A stretch of 64,000 nucleotides of DNA from Bacteroidales bacterium (GCA_024400395.1 JAKSMW010000006.1:17747-81746); one strand, 5' to 3'. Counted from the stretch's first letter, positions 43,925-52,665 are shown. Notes: generated by a model not told the origin, from the letters alone. Made by a program: numbers and translations.

Positions 43925-44989
43925 AAGCACCGAGTTCTCGTCTAAGTCGTTCATTTTGAACAGTCTGTCAAGCTGTACGGCGTAGAGGCGCGACAAGAGC
44001 GAGAGCGTCTCGCCCTGTTGTATGACGTGATATTTGTAACCGTCGGCGGCGCGAAGTCGTTTCGGTTCGATGTAAAGGACTTCATTAGCCTCGAAAGTTT
44101 TCTTGTTGCCGAGGTCGTTGTATTTCACAAGCTGATATTTATATACGCCGAGTTCTTTAGCCAAATTCTGCAAAGAGTCGTTCTGTTTGGTGTAGATGAA
44201 CTTCACGCCGAAATTCTCGCGGATGTAATGATTTCCGTCGGTGGCTCCGACAACGGTGCATTCGGCAAGCACCGGAACCGCAGCATGTTGTCGTGCGATG
44301 CGTTTCTTCAGACGTCTCTCTTTTCTCTCCTTTTTCTTCAGATTCACCGTCTCCTGTTTCTCCTCATCCGTTGTCTGTTGTCCGCCGACCGTGGTCTGCT
44401 GTTCATCCACTTTTGTCTGTTGCCCGCCGTTTGACTGCTGTCCTTTGACCTTGAATTTCCCAGTCACGACCATCTCGTCATATTTGTAAAGCTCATAGTT
44501 TTCAATGAGTCTTATCAAAACGGAGGCGTATGTCGGCAGCGTTGCGTAACCGGCTTTCTTAAGTCCTTTCGCCCACCCTTCGTAGTCGGTGATTTTCAGG
44601 TTGAAGAGGTCTTTGTACCTGTCGCGTTTCAGAAACTGCGAATGGTCGCGGTACGAGTCTTCGGCCTTGTCATAGACGCGGAAGCACTCTTTCGGGGCGT
44701 CGTCATCAACACGCATCGTGTGTCCGTTCCAGTCGTCATGGCATTTTATTCCGAAATGGTTGTTGCCTTTCGTGGCGAGGACGCTCTTCCCGTTGCCCGA
44801 TTCGAGTATCCCCTGCGCGAGCGTTATCGACGCCGGGATTTTGTTGTTCATCATTTCAGACATTGCAATGTCTTTGTATTTGTCAATGTAATCAAGGGTT
44901 TCCTTGCTCTGCTGCTTGTCCTGCGCAAAGCAGTTGAAACTCATGAAAATCATGGCAAACAATGCGATTATACAATATTTCCTCGTCAT
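43895..44989 (-). CDS. Glucosaminidase with LysM domains
   Basis: 364 residues from the ATG at 44989, which gives a normal signal peptide (IALFAMIFMSF, cut near FAQ). The N-terminal half is a glucosaminidase domain: IPASITLAQGILESGNGKSV (catalytic Glu), GNNHFGIKCHDDWNG and LKKAGYATLPTYASVLIRLI. A Gln/Thr linker of imperfect repeats (GGQQTKVDEQQTTVGGQQTT) and a basic patch follow, then LysM-like segments (NDSLQNLAKELGVYKYQLVK; HVIQQGETLSLLSRLYAVQL). A cell-wall hydrolase in the periplasm or at the surface. Confidence 0.9.
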   Translation of the reverse strand: MTRKYCIIALFAMIFMSFNCFAQDKQQSKETLDYIDKYKDIAMSEMMNNKIPASITLAQGILESGNGKSVLATKGNNHFGIKCHDDWNGHTMRVDDDAPKECFRVYDKAEDSYRDHSQFLKRDRYKDLFNLKITDYEGWAKGLKKAGYATLPTYASVLIRLIENYELYKYDEMVVTGKFKVKGQQSNGGQQTKVDEQQTTVGGQQTTDEEKQETVNLKKKERKERRLKKRIARQHAAVPVLAECTVVGATDGNHYIRENFGVKFIYTKQNDSLQNLAKELGVYKYQLVKYNDLGNKKTFEANEVLYIEPKRLRAADGYKYHVIQQGETLSLLSRLYAVQLDRLFKMNDLDENSVLSIGQIIRLR

Positions 44990-45009
44990 TTTTTTCATTA
45001 AAAAACGTG

Positions 45010-45017
45010 CAAAAATA
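45010..45017 (-). promoter_or_regulatory. Glucosaminidase promoter -7 box
   Basis: TATTTTTG on the minus strand, exact match, 21 bases before the ATG at 44989; it argues against starts at 45043 and 44998. Confidence 0.6.
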
Positions 45018-45158
45018 ATAAAAAATATCAATACCGCCATCAAATTAATTCAGCAATAAATTCAATTGTCACGGATGCAGATTTATTTCATGCGACTTCA
45101 TCATGCGAATTTAAAAACTTTTAACTTTAAAAACTTTACAACTTTATTACTTTTTTTG

Positions 45159-45166
45159 TATTTTTG
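45159..45166 (+). promoter_or_regulatory. rsmG promoter -7 box
   Basis: TATTTTTG, exact match, 18 bases before the rsmG ATG. AACTTTAAAAACTTT micro-repeats lie just upstream. Confidence 0.6.
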
Positions 45167-45183
45167 CGGATTAAATTGAAAAA

Positions 45184-45810
45184 ATGGATCATCTTTTAAT
45201 TAAGAAATACTTCCCGAATCTGAACGACACGCAACTGTCACAATATGAACAGCTTGCGCCGCTTTATGAAGATTGGAACAGCAAGATAAACCTGATTTCG
45301 CGCAAGGACATGGAAAACTTCTACGAGCATCATGTCCTTCATTCTCTTGCCATTGCAAAATATTTCGATCTCCTTCCTGGAATGAAGGTGATGGACATCG
45401 GCACAGGCGGCGGTTTCCCCGGCATCCCGCTGGCGATAATGTATCCGCAGACGAAATTCATGCTTGTTGACAGCATCGGCAAGAAGATAAAAGTCGTTCA
45501 GGACGTGAAGGAAAAGCTTGGTTTGGAGAACGTTACGGCTGTCAACGACCGCGCCGAGAACATCAAGGAGAAATTCGACGTCATCGCGAGCCGCGCCGTC
45601 ACACAACTCCCCGACTTCGTGAAATGGTGCAACGGGAAATTACGAATCACCAACGACATCGAGGCCGGCGGCATCTTATATTTAAAGGGTGGCGACATCG
45701 AAGAAGAGCTGCGCAGCGTCCCGAAAAACTGGAAACGCAAGACGACAGCGATCAGCAAATGGTTCGAGGAACCGTATTTTGAGGAGAAATACGTGATCCA
45801 GCTTTATTAG
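45184..45810 (+). CDS. rsmG: 16S rRNA (guanine(527)-N7)-methyltransferase RsmG
   Basis: 208 residues. SAM-binding VMDIGTGGGFPGIPLAIMYP (the RsmG GxGxGFPG motif), NLISRKDMENFYEHHVLHSL and VIASRAVTQLPDFVKWC. It methylates G527 of 16S rRNA. Own promoter; followed by repeats before the peptidase gene. Confidence 0.96.
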   Translation: MDHLLIKKYFPNLNDTQLSQYEQLAPLYEDWNSKINLISRKDMENFYEHHVLHSLAIAKYFDLLPGMKVMDIGTGGGFPGIPLAIMYPQTKFMLVDSIGKKIKVVQDVKEKLGLENVTAVNDRAENIKEKFDVIASRAVTQLPDFVKWCNGKLRITNDIEAGGILYLKGGDIEEELRSVPKNWKRKTTAISKWFEEPYFEEKYVIQLY

Positions 45811-45870
45811 TTAAAAGAGGAGAGTTAAGAGAGGAAAGATGAGAGTTAAGAGTTAAGAGAGGAGAGAGGG
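45811..45870. repeat. AGTTAAGAGAGGAGAG micro-repeat block
   Basis: Imperfect copies of GAGAGTTAAGAG directly after the rsmG stop. Related wording (GTTGAGAGTGGAGTTAAGAG) is translated inside the YhcC-like gene near 55970. Confidence 0.55.
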
Positions 45871-45963
45871 AACTCGTGTAACTTGTGTTAAAAACTCGTG
45901 TAACTTGTGTTAAAAAACTCGTGTAACTTGTGTTAAAAAACCCGTGCAACTTATGTTAAAAAT
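45871..45963. repeat. Four-copy tandem array of AACTCGTGTAACTTGTGTTAAA
   Basis: Three near-identical units and one degenerate unit of 22-24 bases, ending 32 bases before the M16 peptidase ATG, so probably in its leader or promoter zone. Partial copies lie at 2525 and 56531. Confidence 0.75.
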
Positions 45964-45994
45964 CAATAAACTAAATAATCTAAACAAATTCAAA

Positions 45995-48799
45995 ATGAAA
46001 AAGTTATTCTTATCATTGCTGCTCATCGCGACATTCGCCGTGAGCGGTTACGCCCAGCAGTCGATGCCATGTCCGATGGACCCGAACGTGCGTTACGGAA
46101 AATTGGACAACGGCATGACTTACTACATCCGTCACAACGAGAAACCGGCGAAGCGCGCCGACTTCTACATCGCGCAGAAGGTCGGCTCGGTGCTTGAAGA
46201 AGAGAGCCAGCGCGGTCTCGCCCACTTCCTCGAACACATGGCATTCAACGGCACCACCAACCTTCCGGGCATGATGCTCCGCGAATACCTCCAGAGCCGC
46301 GGCATCAAGTTCGGCGAGAACCTCAACGCCGGCACAGGCATCGACCAGACAGTGTATATGGTGACAGAAGTCCCGACAGACCTTCCGGGCCTCGTTGACA
46401 CCTGCCTGTTGATTTTGCATGACTGGTCAAGTTTCATCGCACTCGAAGAAAGCGAGATCGACAACGAGCGCGGCGTCATCCTCGAAGAGCTCCGCACACG
46501 CGAGGACGCAAGCGAACGTATCATGAAACAGATCCTCCCTGTCATGTACCCAAACAGCCCTTACGCGAACCGTCTCCCTGGCGGACTGCCGGAAGTAGTG
46601 GCCAACTTCGAGTACCAGACACTCCGCGACTACTATCACAAATGGTATCGTCCTGACCTCCAAGGTCTTATCATCGTCGGTGATGTTGACGTCGATGCTA
46701 TCGAAGCACGCATCAAAGAGATGTTCGCCGACATCAAGGCACCGGTCAATCCGGCACCGAGACCGCAGTTCATGATCGACGACAACGAAGAACCAATCGT
46801 CGCCATCTGCTCTGACCCCGAACAGACCAACTACGAGGTCAGCCTCTATTACAAAAGCGACGCCACCCCGGATTCATTGAAGAATGACATGCAATACTGG
46901 ATGACCAACTACATGCTCAACATGATTTCAACGATGCAAATCAACCGTTTGAGAGAACTCACGCAGAAGGCAAATCCTCCTTTCGTCTATGGATATAGCT
47001 ATTATTCAAGCTATTACATCTCTCCTACCAAAGACGCATGGACAAGCATTGCGATGGCGAAAGACGCCGCCGGCCTCGACGAGGCACTCACAGCACTCGT
47101 CACCGAGAACAAACGTATGCAGCAGTACGGCTTCACGGCTTCAGAATATGAGAGAGCCAAGGCCGACTTCATGAAACAGGTTGAGAGCCAATACAAAGAG
47201 AGAAACAACACCAAGAACGGCAGTTACGTCAACGAATGCCTCAGCCACTTCCTCAGCAACGAGCCGATGATGGGCATCGAGACGGAATACGCACTCTACG
47301 GACAGATCATGCCGAACCTCCCGCTCGAATACATCAACATGGTGGCGAAGCAGCTCATCCCTGAAAACAACCTCGTCATCACCGTCACAGCCCCGCAGAA
47401 AGAAGGCGAAGTGCTTCCAACAAAAGAAGAGATTCTCGCAGCCTACGAGAAAGCCAACGCAGCCGAAGTCGAGGCATATAAAGAAGAGGTGTTTGACGGC
47501 CCTATCGTCGCCAACATGCCAAAACCCGGCAAGATCAAGAAAGAAGAAGCCCTCGCCGAGCTTGACGCCACAGTGCTGACACTCAGCAACGGCATGAAGG
47601 TCATTTACAAGAAGACCAACTTCAAGGAAGACGAGATCCGTTTCAGCGCAACAAGTTACGGCGGAATCTCGGCACTCCCGCAGGACGACCCGATCACACT
47701 CCAGGTGCTTCCTGAACTCATCACAATCGGCGGTGTCGGCGACTTCAGCGCCATCGACCTCCCGAAAGTACTCGCAGGAAAGAAAGTCAGCGTAAGACCT
47801 TCAATCTCGACATATTCAGAAAGCATGAGCGGCATGAGCACGCCTAAAGACCTCGAGACGATGATGCAGCTCATCTACCTGTATTTCACAAGCCCACGCG
47901 CCGACGAGGAAGCGTTCCAGTCGTACATCGAGCGCAACCGCGGAATGCTCGAGAACGCCGAACTCGACCCGATGATCAGATTCGCCGACTCACTGACAAG
48001 CGTCATGTACAACAACCACCCGCTCCGCATGAGAATGAAAGCCGCCGACCTCGACAAGATCGACTACGCGAAGGCGATGGAATACTACAAGAACCGTTTT
48101 GCAGACCCGAACAACTTCACGTTCTATTTCGTAGGTAACATCGACGAAAACCAGTTCAAGCCGTTGGTCGAGCAATATCTCGCTTCTTTGAAGAAGAACA
48201 AACGCAAAGACAATTGGAAAGACATCAACCTCGGCATCCCGGAGAAAGACAACATCTGCCACTTCACCAACCAGATGCAAAATCCTAAGACGACCATCTA
48301 TATGATTATCAACGGCAAGATGGATTACAACTACCGCAACGAGCTTTACATGGACGCTCTCGGCGACCTGATGGACATCTACTACACACGCACCATCCGC
48401 GAGGAGGAAGGCGGCACATACGGCGTCGGCGTCATGGGGCAGGTCATGGACAAGCCGAAGGACGCTTACCTGTTCCTCATCGCCTTCGACACCAACGACG
48501 AGATCTACAAGAAGCTCATGGGCAAAGTCTATGACGGCCTGAACGACATCGCCCAAAACGGCCCTGCGGCGGAAGACCTCAACAAGGTCATCGAGAACTT
48601 CCACAAGAAACGCGCTGAGAATCTCGAAGAGAACAGCTTCTGGATGAACGCGTTGAAGAGATACAACGAGGACGGCATCAACATCGAAGCCGAACACGAC
48701 GGCATCGTGAAGAGCATCACCCCGCAGACTCTCGCCGACTTCACGAAGGAAGTCATCAAAGGCTGGAAGAAGGAAATCGTACAGCTCCCGGCGAGATAA
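45995..48799 (+). CDS. M16 family zinc peptidase (two-domain)
   Basis: 934 residues from the ATG at 45995, which begins a signal peptide (MKKLFLSLLLIATFAVSGYA). The inverted zinc motif HFLEH lies at residues 77-81, with the second Glu region ERGVILEELRTRED downstream. A second, inactive M16 half follows (about residues 520-930), as in pitrilysin-like periplasmic peptidases. It degrades peptides in the periplasm; the true substrate is unknown. A 17-residue upstream extension reads through the repeat array and is not used. Confidence 0.92.
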   Translation: MKKLFLSLLLIATFAVSGYAQQSMPCPMDPNVRYGKLDNGMTYYIRHNEKPAKRADFYIAQKVGSVLEEESQRGLAHFLEHMAFNGTTNLPGMMLREYLQSRGIKFGENLNAGTGIDQTVYMVTEVPTDLPGLVDTCLLILHDWSSFIALEESEIDNERGVILEELRTREDASERIMKQILPVMYPNSPYANRLPGGLPEVVANFEYQTLRDYYHKWYRPDLQGLIIVGDVDVDAIEARIKEMFADIKAPVNPAPRPQFMIDDNEEPIVAICSDPEQTNYEVSLYYKSDATPDSLKNDMQYWMTNYMLNMISTMQINRLRELTQKANPPFVYGYSYYSSYYISPTKDAWTSIAMAKDAAGLDEALTALVTENKRMQQYGFTASEYERAKADFMKQVESQYKERNNTKNGSYVNECLSHFLSNEPMMGIETEYALYGQIMPNLPLEYINMVAKQLIPENNLVITVTAPQKEGEVLPTKEEILAAYEKANAAEVEAYKEEVFDGPIVANMPKPGKIKKEEALAELDATVLTLSNGMKVIYKKTNFKEDEIRFSATSYGGISALPQDDPITLQVLPELITIGGVGDFSAIDLPKVLAGKKVSVRPSISTYSESMSGMSTPKDLETMMQLIYLYFTSPRADEEAFQSYIERNRGMLENAELDPMIRFADSLTSVMYNNHPLRMRMKAADLDKIDYAKAMEYYKNRFADPNNFTFYFVGNIDENQFKPLVEQYLASLKKNKRKDNWKDINLGIPEKDNICHFTNQMQNPKTTIYMIINGKMDYNYRNELYMDALGDLMDIYYTRTIREEEGGTYGVGVMGQVMDKPKDAYLFLIAFDTNDEIYKKLMGKVYDGLNDIAQNGPAAEDLNKVIENFHKKRAENLEENSFWMNALKRYNEDGINIEAEHDGIVKSITPQTLADFTKEVIKGWKKEIVQLPAR

Positions 48800-48906
48800 A
48801 CACAGGTAAACAGGTATTTAGGAGTTTGAGGTAATTAGGAAAACACCTCAAACTCCTGTACACCTAAAACACCTAAAACACCTAAACAACTAATAAACTA
48901 ACAGAT

Positions 48907-50568
48907 ATGACAGAAAAAATTCAAACTTTGCGTGACAGTGCGGCGATGAGATGGACCGCGTTGTTGCTTTTGGCGTTGGCGATGTTCTGCGCCTACATTT
49001 TCATGGACATTTTGTCACCGATCAAAGACCTCATGATGCTCGCGCCAGAGCACGGCGGACGTCTCTGGGACTCAACAGCCTTCGGCACCATGCAGGGTGC
49101 TGAGACATTCCTCAACGTGTTCGTGTTCTTCCTCATCTTCGCGGGCATCATCCTCGACAAGATGGGAGTACGTTTCACCGCAGTCCTTTCAGGCGCCGTG
49201 ATGCTTTTCGGCGCCTTGATTGAATATTACGCCATTTCAAAGGCTTTCATGGGCAGCAGCCTTGAGGCCTGGTTCACCAACAACCTCAACTACATCCCGT
49301 TGTTCGACGAACTCGGCGTCTCACCGTTCTACAGAGGCATGCCGGCATCGGCGAAGCTGGCGGCTGTCGGTTTCATGTTCTTCGGCTGCGGCGCTGAGAT
49401 GGGCGGCATCACCGTGTCGCGCGGCATCGTGAAATGGTTCAAGGGCCGTGAGACAGCCTTGGCGATGGGTTCGGAGATGGCGTTGGCACGTCTCGGTGTC
49501 GCCACCTGCATGATCTTCTCGCCTTTCTTCGCGAAGCTCGGCGGCGAGATTGAGGTCTCACGTTCAGTGGCATTCGGCGTGGTGCTTCTCTGCATCGCAT
49601 TGATAATGTTCATCGTTTACTTCTTCATGGACAAGAAACTTGACGGTCAGACCGGCGAGGCGGAAGAGAAAGACGACCCGTTCAAGGTGTCAGACATCGG
49701 CAAGATCCTCTCAAGCCTCGGCTTCTGGCTCGTCGCCCTCCTCTGCGTGCTTTATTATTCAGCGATCTTCCCGTTCCAGAAATACGCCGTCAACATGCTC
49801 CAGTGCAACCTCACGCTCACACCAGGTGAAGGCTTCTGGGCAAGCAACACCGTCACCATCGTGCAATACGTCATCATGCTCGTGGTGGCAGCCGGCTCTT
49901 TCGCAAGCAACTTCTCGAAGAAGAAACCGATGAAGATCGGTCTGATGGCCGTGGCGGTCGTCGCCCTCGTGGTTTACTGCTACATGGGTTACATGCGCGG
50001 CACGGCGGAGACGATCTTCGCGGTGTTCCCGCTGCTCGCAGTGGCCATCACCCCTATCCTCGGCAACGCCGTTGACCACAAAGGCAAGGCCGCCACGATG
50101 TTGATGGTCGGTTCACTGCTCCTCATCCTCTGCCATCTGACATTCGCGTTCATCCTGCCGATGTTCAAGGGCAACGCCGTCGGCGGCGTCATCGTGGCCT
50201 ACGTCACGATCCTCGTCCTCGGCGCGTCGTTCTCACTCGTGCCGGCGGCATTGTGGCCGAGCGTCCCGAAGCTCGTCGATGAGAAGATCATCGGTTCAGC
50301 CTACGCACTCATCTTCTGGATCCAGAACATCGGCCTGTGGCTGTTCCCGCTGCTCATCGGCAAGGTCCTCGACAACAGCAACAGAGAACTCGTCAATGCA
50401 GTCGCAAATGGCGAGATAACACCTGAAGTGGCTTCAGTGTCATACAACTACACCGCCCCGCTGATCATGCTCGCATGTCTCGGCATCGCGGCACTCATCA
50501 TCGGAGTGATACTCAAAGCCGTTGACAAGAAGAAACACCTCGGACTTGAGGAGCCTAACATCAAGTAA
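48907..50568 (+). CDS. MFS transporter
   Basis: 553 residues with about twelve membrane segments. N-terminal MTEKIQTLRDSAAMRWTALL starts the first helix after a short tail; GVRFTAVLSGAVMLFGALIE and RETALAMGSEMALARLG fit MFS loops. Two longer loops (residues 95-135 and 245-265) are polar. The substrate is not readable. The gene follows the M16 peptidase by 107 bases with CACCTAAAACACC repeats between them, and it ends at a good terminator. Confidence 0.85.
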   Translation: MTEKIQTLRDSAAMRWTALLLLALAMFCAYIFMDILSPIKDLMMLAPEHGGRLWDSTAFGTMQGAETFLNVFVFFLIFAGIILDKMGVRFTAVLSGAVMLFGALIEYYAISKAFMGSSLEAWFTNNLNYIPLFDELGVSPFYRGMPASAKLAAVGFMFFGCGAEMGGITVSRGIVKWFKGRETALAMGSEMALARLGVATCMIFSPFFAKLGGEIEVSRSVAFGVVLLCIALIMFIVYFFMDKKLDGQTGEAEEKDDPFKVSDIGKILSSLGFWLVALLCVLYYSAIFPFQKYAVNMLQCNLTLTPGEGFWASNTVTIVQYVIMLVVAAGSFASNFSKKKPMKIGLMAVAVVALVVYCYMGYMRGTAETIFAVFPLLAVAITPILGNAVDHKGKAATMLMVGSLLLILCHLTFAFILPMFKGNAVGGVIVAYVTILVLGASFSLVPAALWPSVPKLVDEKIIGSAYALIFWIQNIGLWLFPLLIGKVLDNSNRELVNAVANGEITPEVASVSYNYTAPLIMLACLGIAALIIGVILKAVDKKKHLGLEEPNIK

Positions 50569-50599
50569 ACAGGTCTCGCAGATTTTGCGATTATATTAC

Positions 50600-50637
50600 A
50601 AAACAGGACGGCCATTGTGGTCGTCCTGTTTTATTTT
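50600..50637 (+). terminator. Terminator after the MFS gene
   Basis: AAAACAGGACG and CGTCCTGTTTT, a perfect 11-base stem with an 11-base loop, followed by ATTTT. Likely rho-independent. Confidence 0.85.
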
Positions 50638-50715
50638 AATCGGAAATTCCGCCTGCAACAGGATTACAAATCTCAAAAAAGTCATGCCTCTGTCACTCGT
50701 TTCCGAAATAATATG

Positions 50716-50723
50716 TATCTTTG
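50716..50723 (+). promoter_or_regulatory. Promoter -7 box of the antitoxin-like gene
   Basis: TATCTTTG, exact match, 29 bases before the ATG at 50752. Confidence 0.65.
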
Positions 50724-50751
50724 CGGCGGAATTCAACAAAAAAATACAATC

Positions 50752-50955
50752 ATGGCATCAACAGTAACATTGAGAGTAAACCTCAAAAGCGCAAGGGCGC
50801 GTAGCTTCGCCGACTACGCCCGCACACTTGACTTTGTGACCGTCGAGGAAAAAGAAACAGATCCGCTCGTGAAAGAAATAGCCAGCACATACGCCGGAGT
50901 GAAAAACGGAAAAATCAAGACACAACCCATTGAGAAACTGCTTGGCGAATCATGA
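50752..50955 (+). CDS. Antitoxin-like small protein
   Basis: 67 residues: ASTVTLRVNLKSARARSFAD, then DFVTVEEKETDPLVKEIA. It matches the type of short protein paired with RelE-like toxins in Bacteroidota. Its stop overlaps the toxin start (ATGA). It is intact while the toxin is not, which would make it an orphan antitoxin. The function is inferred from context. Confidence 0.65.
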   Translation: MASTVTLRVNLKSARARSFADYARTLDFVTVEEKETDPLVKEIASTYAGVKNGKIKTQPIEKLLGES

Positions 50956-51287
50956 CATATCAGATTAGAAGCACACCGATGTTCGACAGGCAATTCAAGG
51001 CCTTGTACAAGAAATACCCGTCACTGAAAAGCGATGTGGCGAGACTTTTTGCGGAAATATAGAACAACCCGAAAATCGGCACGCTGCTGTTTGATGAGGT
51101 TTACAAGGTCAGAATGTCAATAACCTCAAAAACAAGGGCAAGAGCGGCGGCGCACGAGTAATATATTTCAATATGTTTGCAAAAATAGCCGACAACGATA
51201 CTATCATCGCGCTGTCAATATACGACAAAAGCGAGCACGAATCAATCACCGACAAACAGATTCTCGATGCTTTGAAGAATGTTTGAA
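50952..51287 (+). pseudogene. RelE/ParE-family toxin, inactivated
   Basis: The ATG at 50952 opens TYQIRSTPMFDRQFKALYKK, a normal RelE-like start, but hits TAG at 51060. After it the frame continues NNPKIGTLLFDEVYKVRMSI; then a shift near 51130 is needed to read GKSGGARVIYFNMF and NDTIIALSIYDKSEHE, and a compensating shift near 51240 to read ITDKQILDALKNV before TGA at 51285. Three lesions make it a pseudogene; sequencing or assembly error in the A-runs could explain the shifts but not the stop. Confidence 0.8.
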
Positions 51288-51509
51288 ACCTTTCATTATT
51301 TAGATTTACTATCAGAAAAACCCCTTACACAATTTGCAATGTTATTATCACACATTTCCGGAATAATGTATATCCTTGCCGCGTGAAATTTCAAAATTAT
51401 TGCATTTTATTCAATAGACATCAGCGAGTGAACCTCCGACAGGAAGGCACTGATTAATTATTTCATGTCCATCGGTGTGGTCGAGGCAAGGATGCCCGCG
51501 AACGGAATA
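51288..51509. other. Gene-free stretch after the toxin remnant
   Basis: Contains a weak promoter-like TATATCCTTG near 51368 and a bulged hairpin possibility (ATCAG at about 51419 with CTGAT at 51449). No convincing gene; perhaps debris of a lost gene. Confidence 0.35.
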
Positions 51510-51512
51510 AAA

Positions 51513-51539
51513 AAGGCTGACAACCAGTGTGTCAGCCTT
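51513..51539 (-). terminator. Terminator after tRNA-Val
   Basis: On the minus strand AAGGCTGACA pairs with TGTCAGCCTT around a 7-base loop and runs into TTTTTT. It lies right after the tRNA-Val 3' end. Confidence 0.85.
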
Positions 51540-51540
51540 G

Positions 51541-51615
51541 TGGAAACTACTGGGCTCGAACCAGTGACCCCTTGCTTGTAAGGCAAGTGCTCTGAACCAA
51601 CTGAGCTAAGCTTCC
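51541..51615 (-). tRNA. tRNA-Val (UAC)
   Basis: 75 bases, GGAAGCT/AGTTTCC acceptor (one G-U pair), D-loop AGCTCAGTTGG, anticodon stem CTTGC/GCAAG with loop CTTACAA (anticodon UAC), T-loop GGTTCGAGCCC. No encoded CCA. Own -7 box at 51632-51639. Confidence 0.93.
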
Positions 51616-51631
51616 TCTTTTTTCGCGGCTG

Positions 51632-51639
51632 CAAAAGTA
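51632..51639 (-). promoter_or_regulatory. tRNA-Val promoter -7 box
   Basis: TACTTTTG on the minus strand, exact match, 17 bases upstream of the tRNA. Confidence 0.6.
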
Positions 51640-51675
51640 CGACATTTTCCAGCACACGCGACGTTTATTTTCTTG

Positions 51676-51748
51676 AGCGGATTACGAGGTTCGAACTCGC
51701 GACCTAAAGCTTGGGAAGCTTTCGCTCTGCCAACTGAGCTAAATCCGC
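51676..51748 (-). tRNA. tRNA-Gly (CCC)
   Basis: 73 bases, GCGGATT/AATCCGC acceptor, D-loop AGCTCAGTTGGCAGAG, anticodon stem AAAGC/GCTTT with loop TTCCCAA (anticodon CCC), T-loop GAGTTCGAACCTC. No encoded CCA. Confidence 0.93.
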
Positions 51749-51771
51749 ATTGCATTCGCTTTTTCAGGCTG

Positions 51772-51779
51772 CAAAAATA
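51772..51779 (-). promoter_or_regulatory. tRNA-Gly promoter -7 box
   Basis: TATTTTTG on the minus strand, exact match, 24 bases upstream of the tRNA. Confidence 0.6.
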
Positions 51780-51861
51780 CAACTTTTTATCATGTCTTTC
51801 ACATTTTGGAAGAATTTTTTTATCAACATTTTATTTGTCATCATTTTTTTAAAATAATAAG

Positions 51862-51869
51862 TATCTTTG
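51862..51869 (+). promoter_or_regulatory. LOG gene promoter -7 box
   Basis: TATCTTTG, exact match, 22 bases before the ATG at 51891; it excludes the TTG start at 51867. Confidence 0.65.
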
Positions 51870-51890
51870 CAAAATTTTAAACTACAAGTT

Positions 51891-52592
51891 ATGGACATCA
51901 ACAGTTTCAAGAAAGCGACGGAGCTGAGGGCATGGAGCGACATGAAAGCCAACGACTCGTGGTCCGTCTTCAAGACCATGTCGGAGTTCGTGAACGGTTA
52001 CGAGACGTTGTCGAGGATCGGGCCTTGCGTGGCGATCTTCGGCTCGGCCAGGCTGCCGAAGGAAAGTCAGTATTACAAGATGGCGGAGGACACCGCGGCG
52101 AAGCTCGTGAAGAAGGGCTTCGGCATCATCACCGGCGGCGGCCCGGGCATCATGGAGGCCGGCAACAAGGGCGCGTCGAAAGCACACGGCAAGAGCGTCG
52201 GGCTGAACATCGTGCTTCCGCATGAGCAACGCCCCAACAAATACATCGACCCCGACAAATCCATCGACTTCGACTACTTTTACGTGAGGAAGACCATGTT
52301 CACGCGTTACGCGCAGGGCTTCATCGCCTTCCCCGGCGGCTTCGGCACGCTCGACGAGCTGTCGGAGGCACTCACGCTCATCCAGACCAAGAAAATCAAC
52401 AACTTCCCCATCGTGATGGTCGGGAAGGAGTTCTGGAGCGGACTGGTCGGATGGTTCAAGGACACGCTTCTCGCCGACGGGCTCGTCTCCGACTTCGACT
52501 TCGACATCTTCCACGTCGTTGACACCGCCGACGAAGCCGTGGAAATCATCGACACGTATTACAACGAGACGTCGCCGAGACTTAACTTCTGA
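51891..52592 (+). CDS. LOG family protein (TIGR00730-like Rossmann fold)
   Basis: 233 residues. Nucleotide-binding IFGSARLPKESQYYK, IITGGGPGIMEAGNKGASKA and the LOG signature PGGFGTLDELSEAL. LOG proteins hydrolyse nucleoside 5'-monophosphates to base and ribose 5-phosphate; the exact substrate is unknown here. Single gene between the tRNA pair and tmRNA, with its own promoter and terminator. Confidence 0.92.
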   Translation: MDINSFKKATELRAWSDMKANDSWSVFKTMSEFVNGYETLSRIGPCVAIFGSARLPKESQYYKMAEDTAAKLVKKGFGIITGGGPGIMEAGNKGASKAHGKSVGLNIVLPHEQRPNKYIDPDKSIDFDYFYVRKTMFTRYAQGFIAFPGGFGTLDELSEALTLIQTKKINNFPIVMVGKEFWSGLVGWFKDTLLADGLVSDFDFDIFHVVDTADEAVEIIDTYYNETSPRLNF

Positions 52593-52606
52593 CGGATTTT
52601 GTCGGC

Positions 52607-52635
52607 AGATTTTCAGATTGTTAAAATCTTTTTTT
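52607..52635 (+). terminator. Terminator after the LOG gene
   Basis: AGATTTT and AAAATCT form a 7-base stem with a 9-base loop, followed by a T run. Weak stem but correctly placed. Confidence 0.5.
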
Positions 52636-52665
52636 GAAAAACGCGATTTTTTGAAAAAAAAGTAG

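Noticed and set aside
47990-48697. 235-codon minus-strand frame inside the M16 peptidase gene
   Set aside because: Shadow frame rich in Val and Asp, opposite a well conserved protein.
50617-50751. 45-residue N-terminal extension of the antitoxin
   Set aside because: It crosses the MFS terminator and the -7 box; the ATG at 50752 follows the promoter at a normal distance.
51405-51460. Possible structured RNA after the toxin remnant
   Set aside because: The stem is broken by several bulges, has no clear promoter (TATCCTTG only) and matches no RNA I know.
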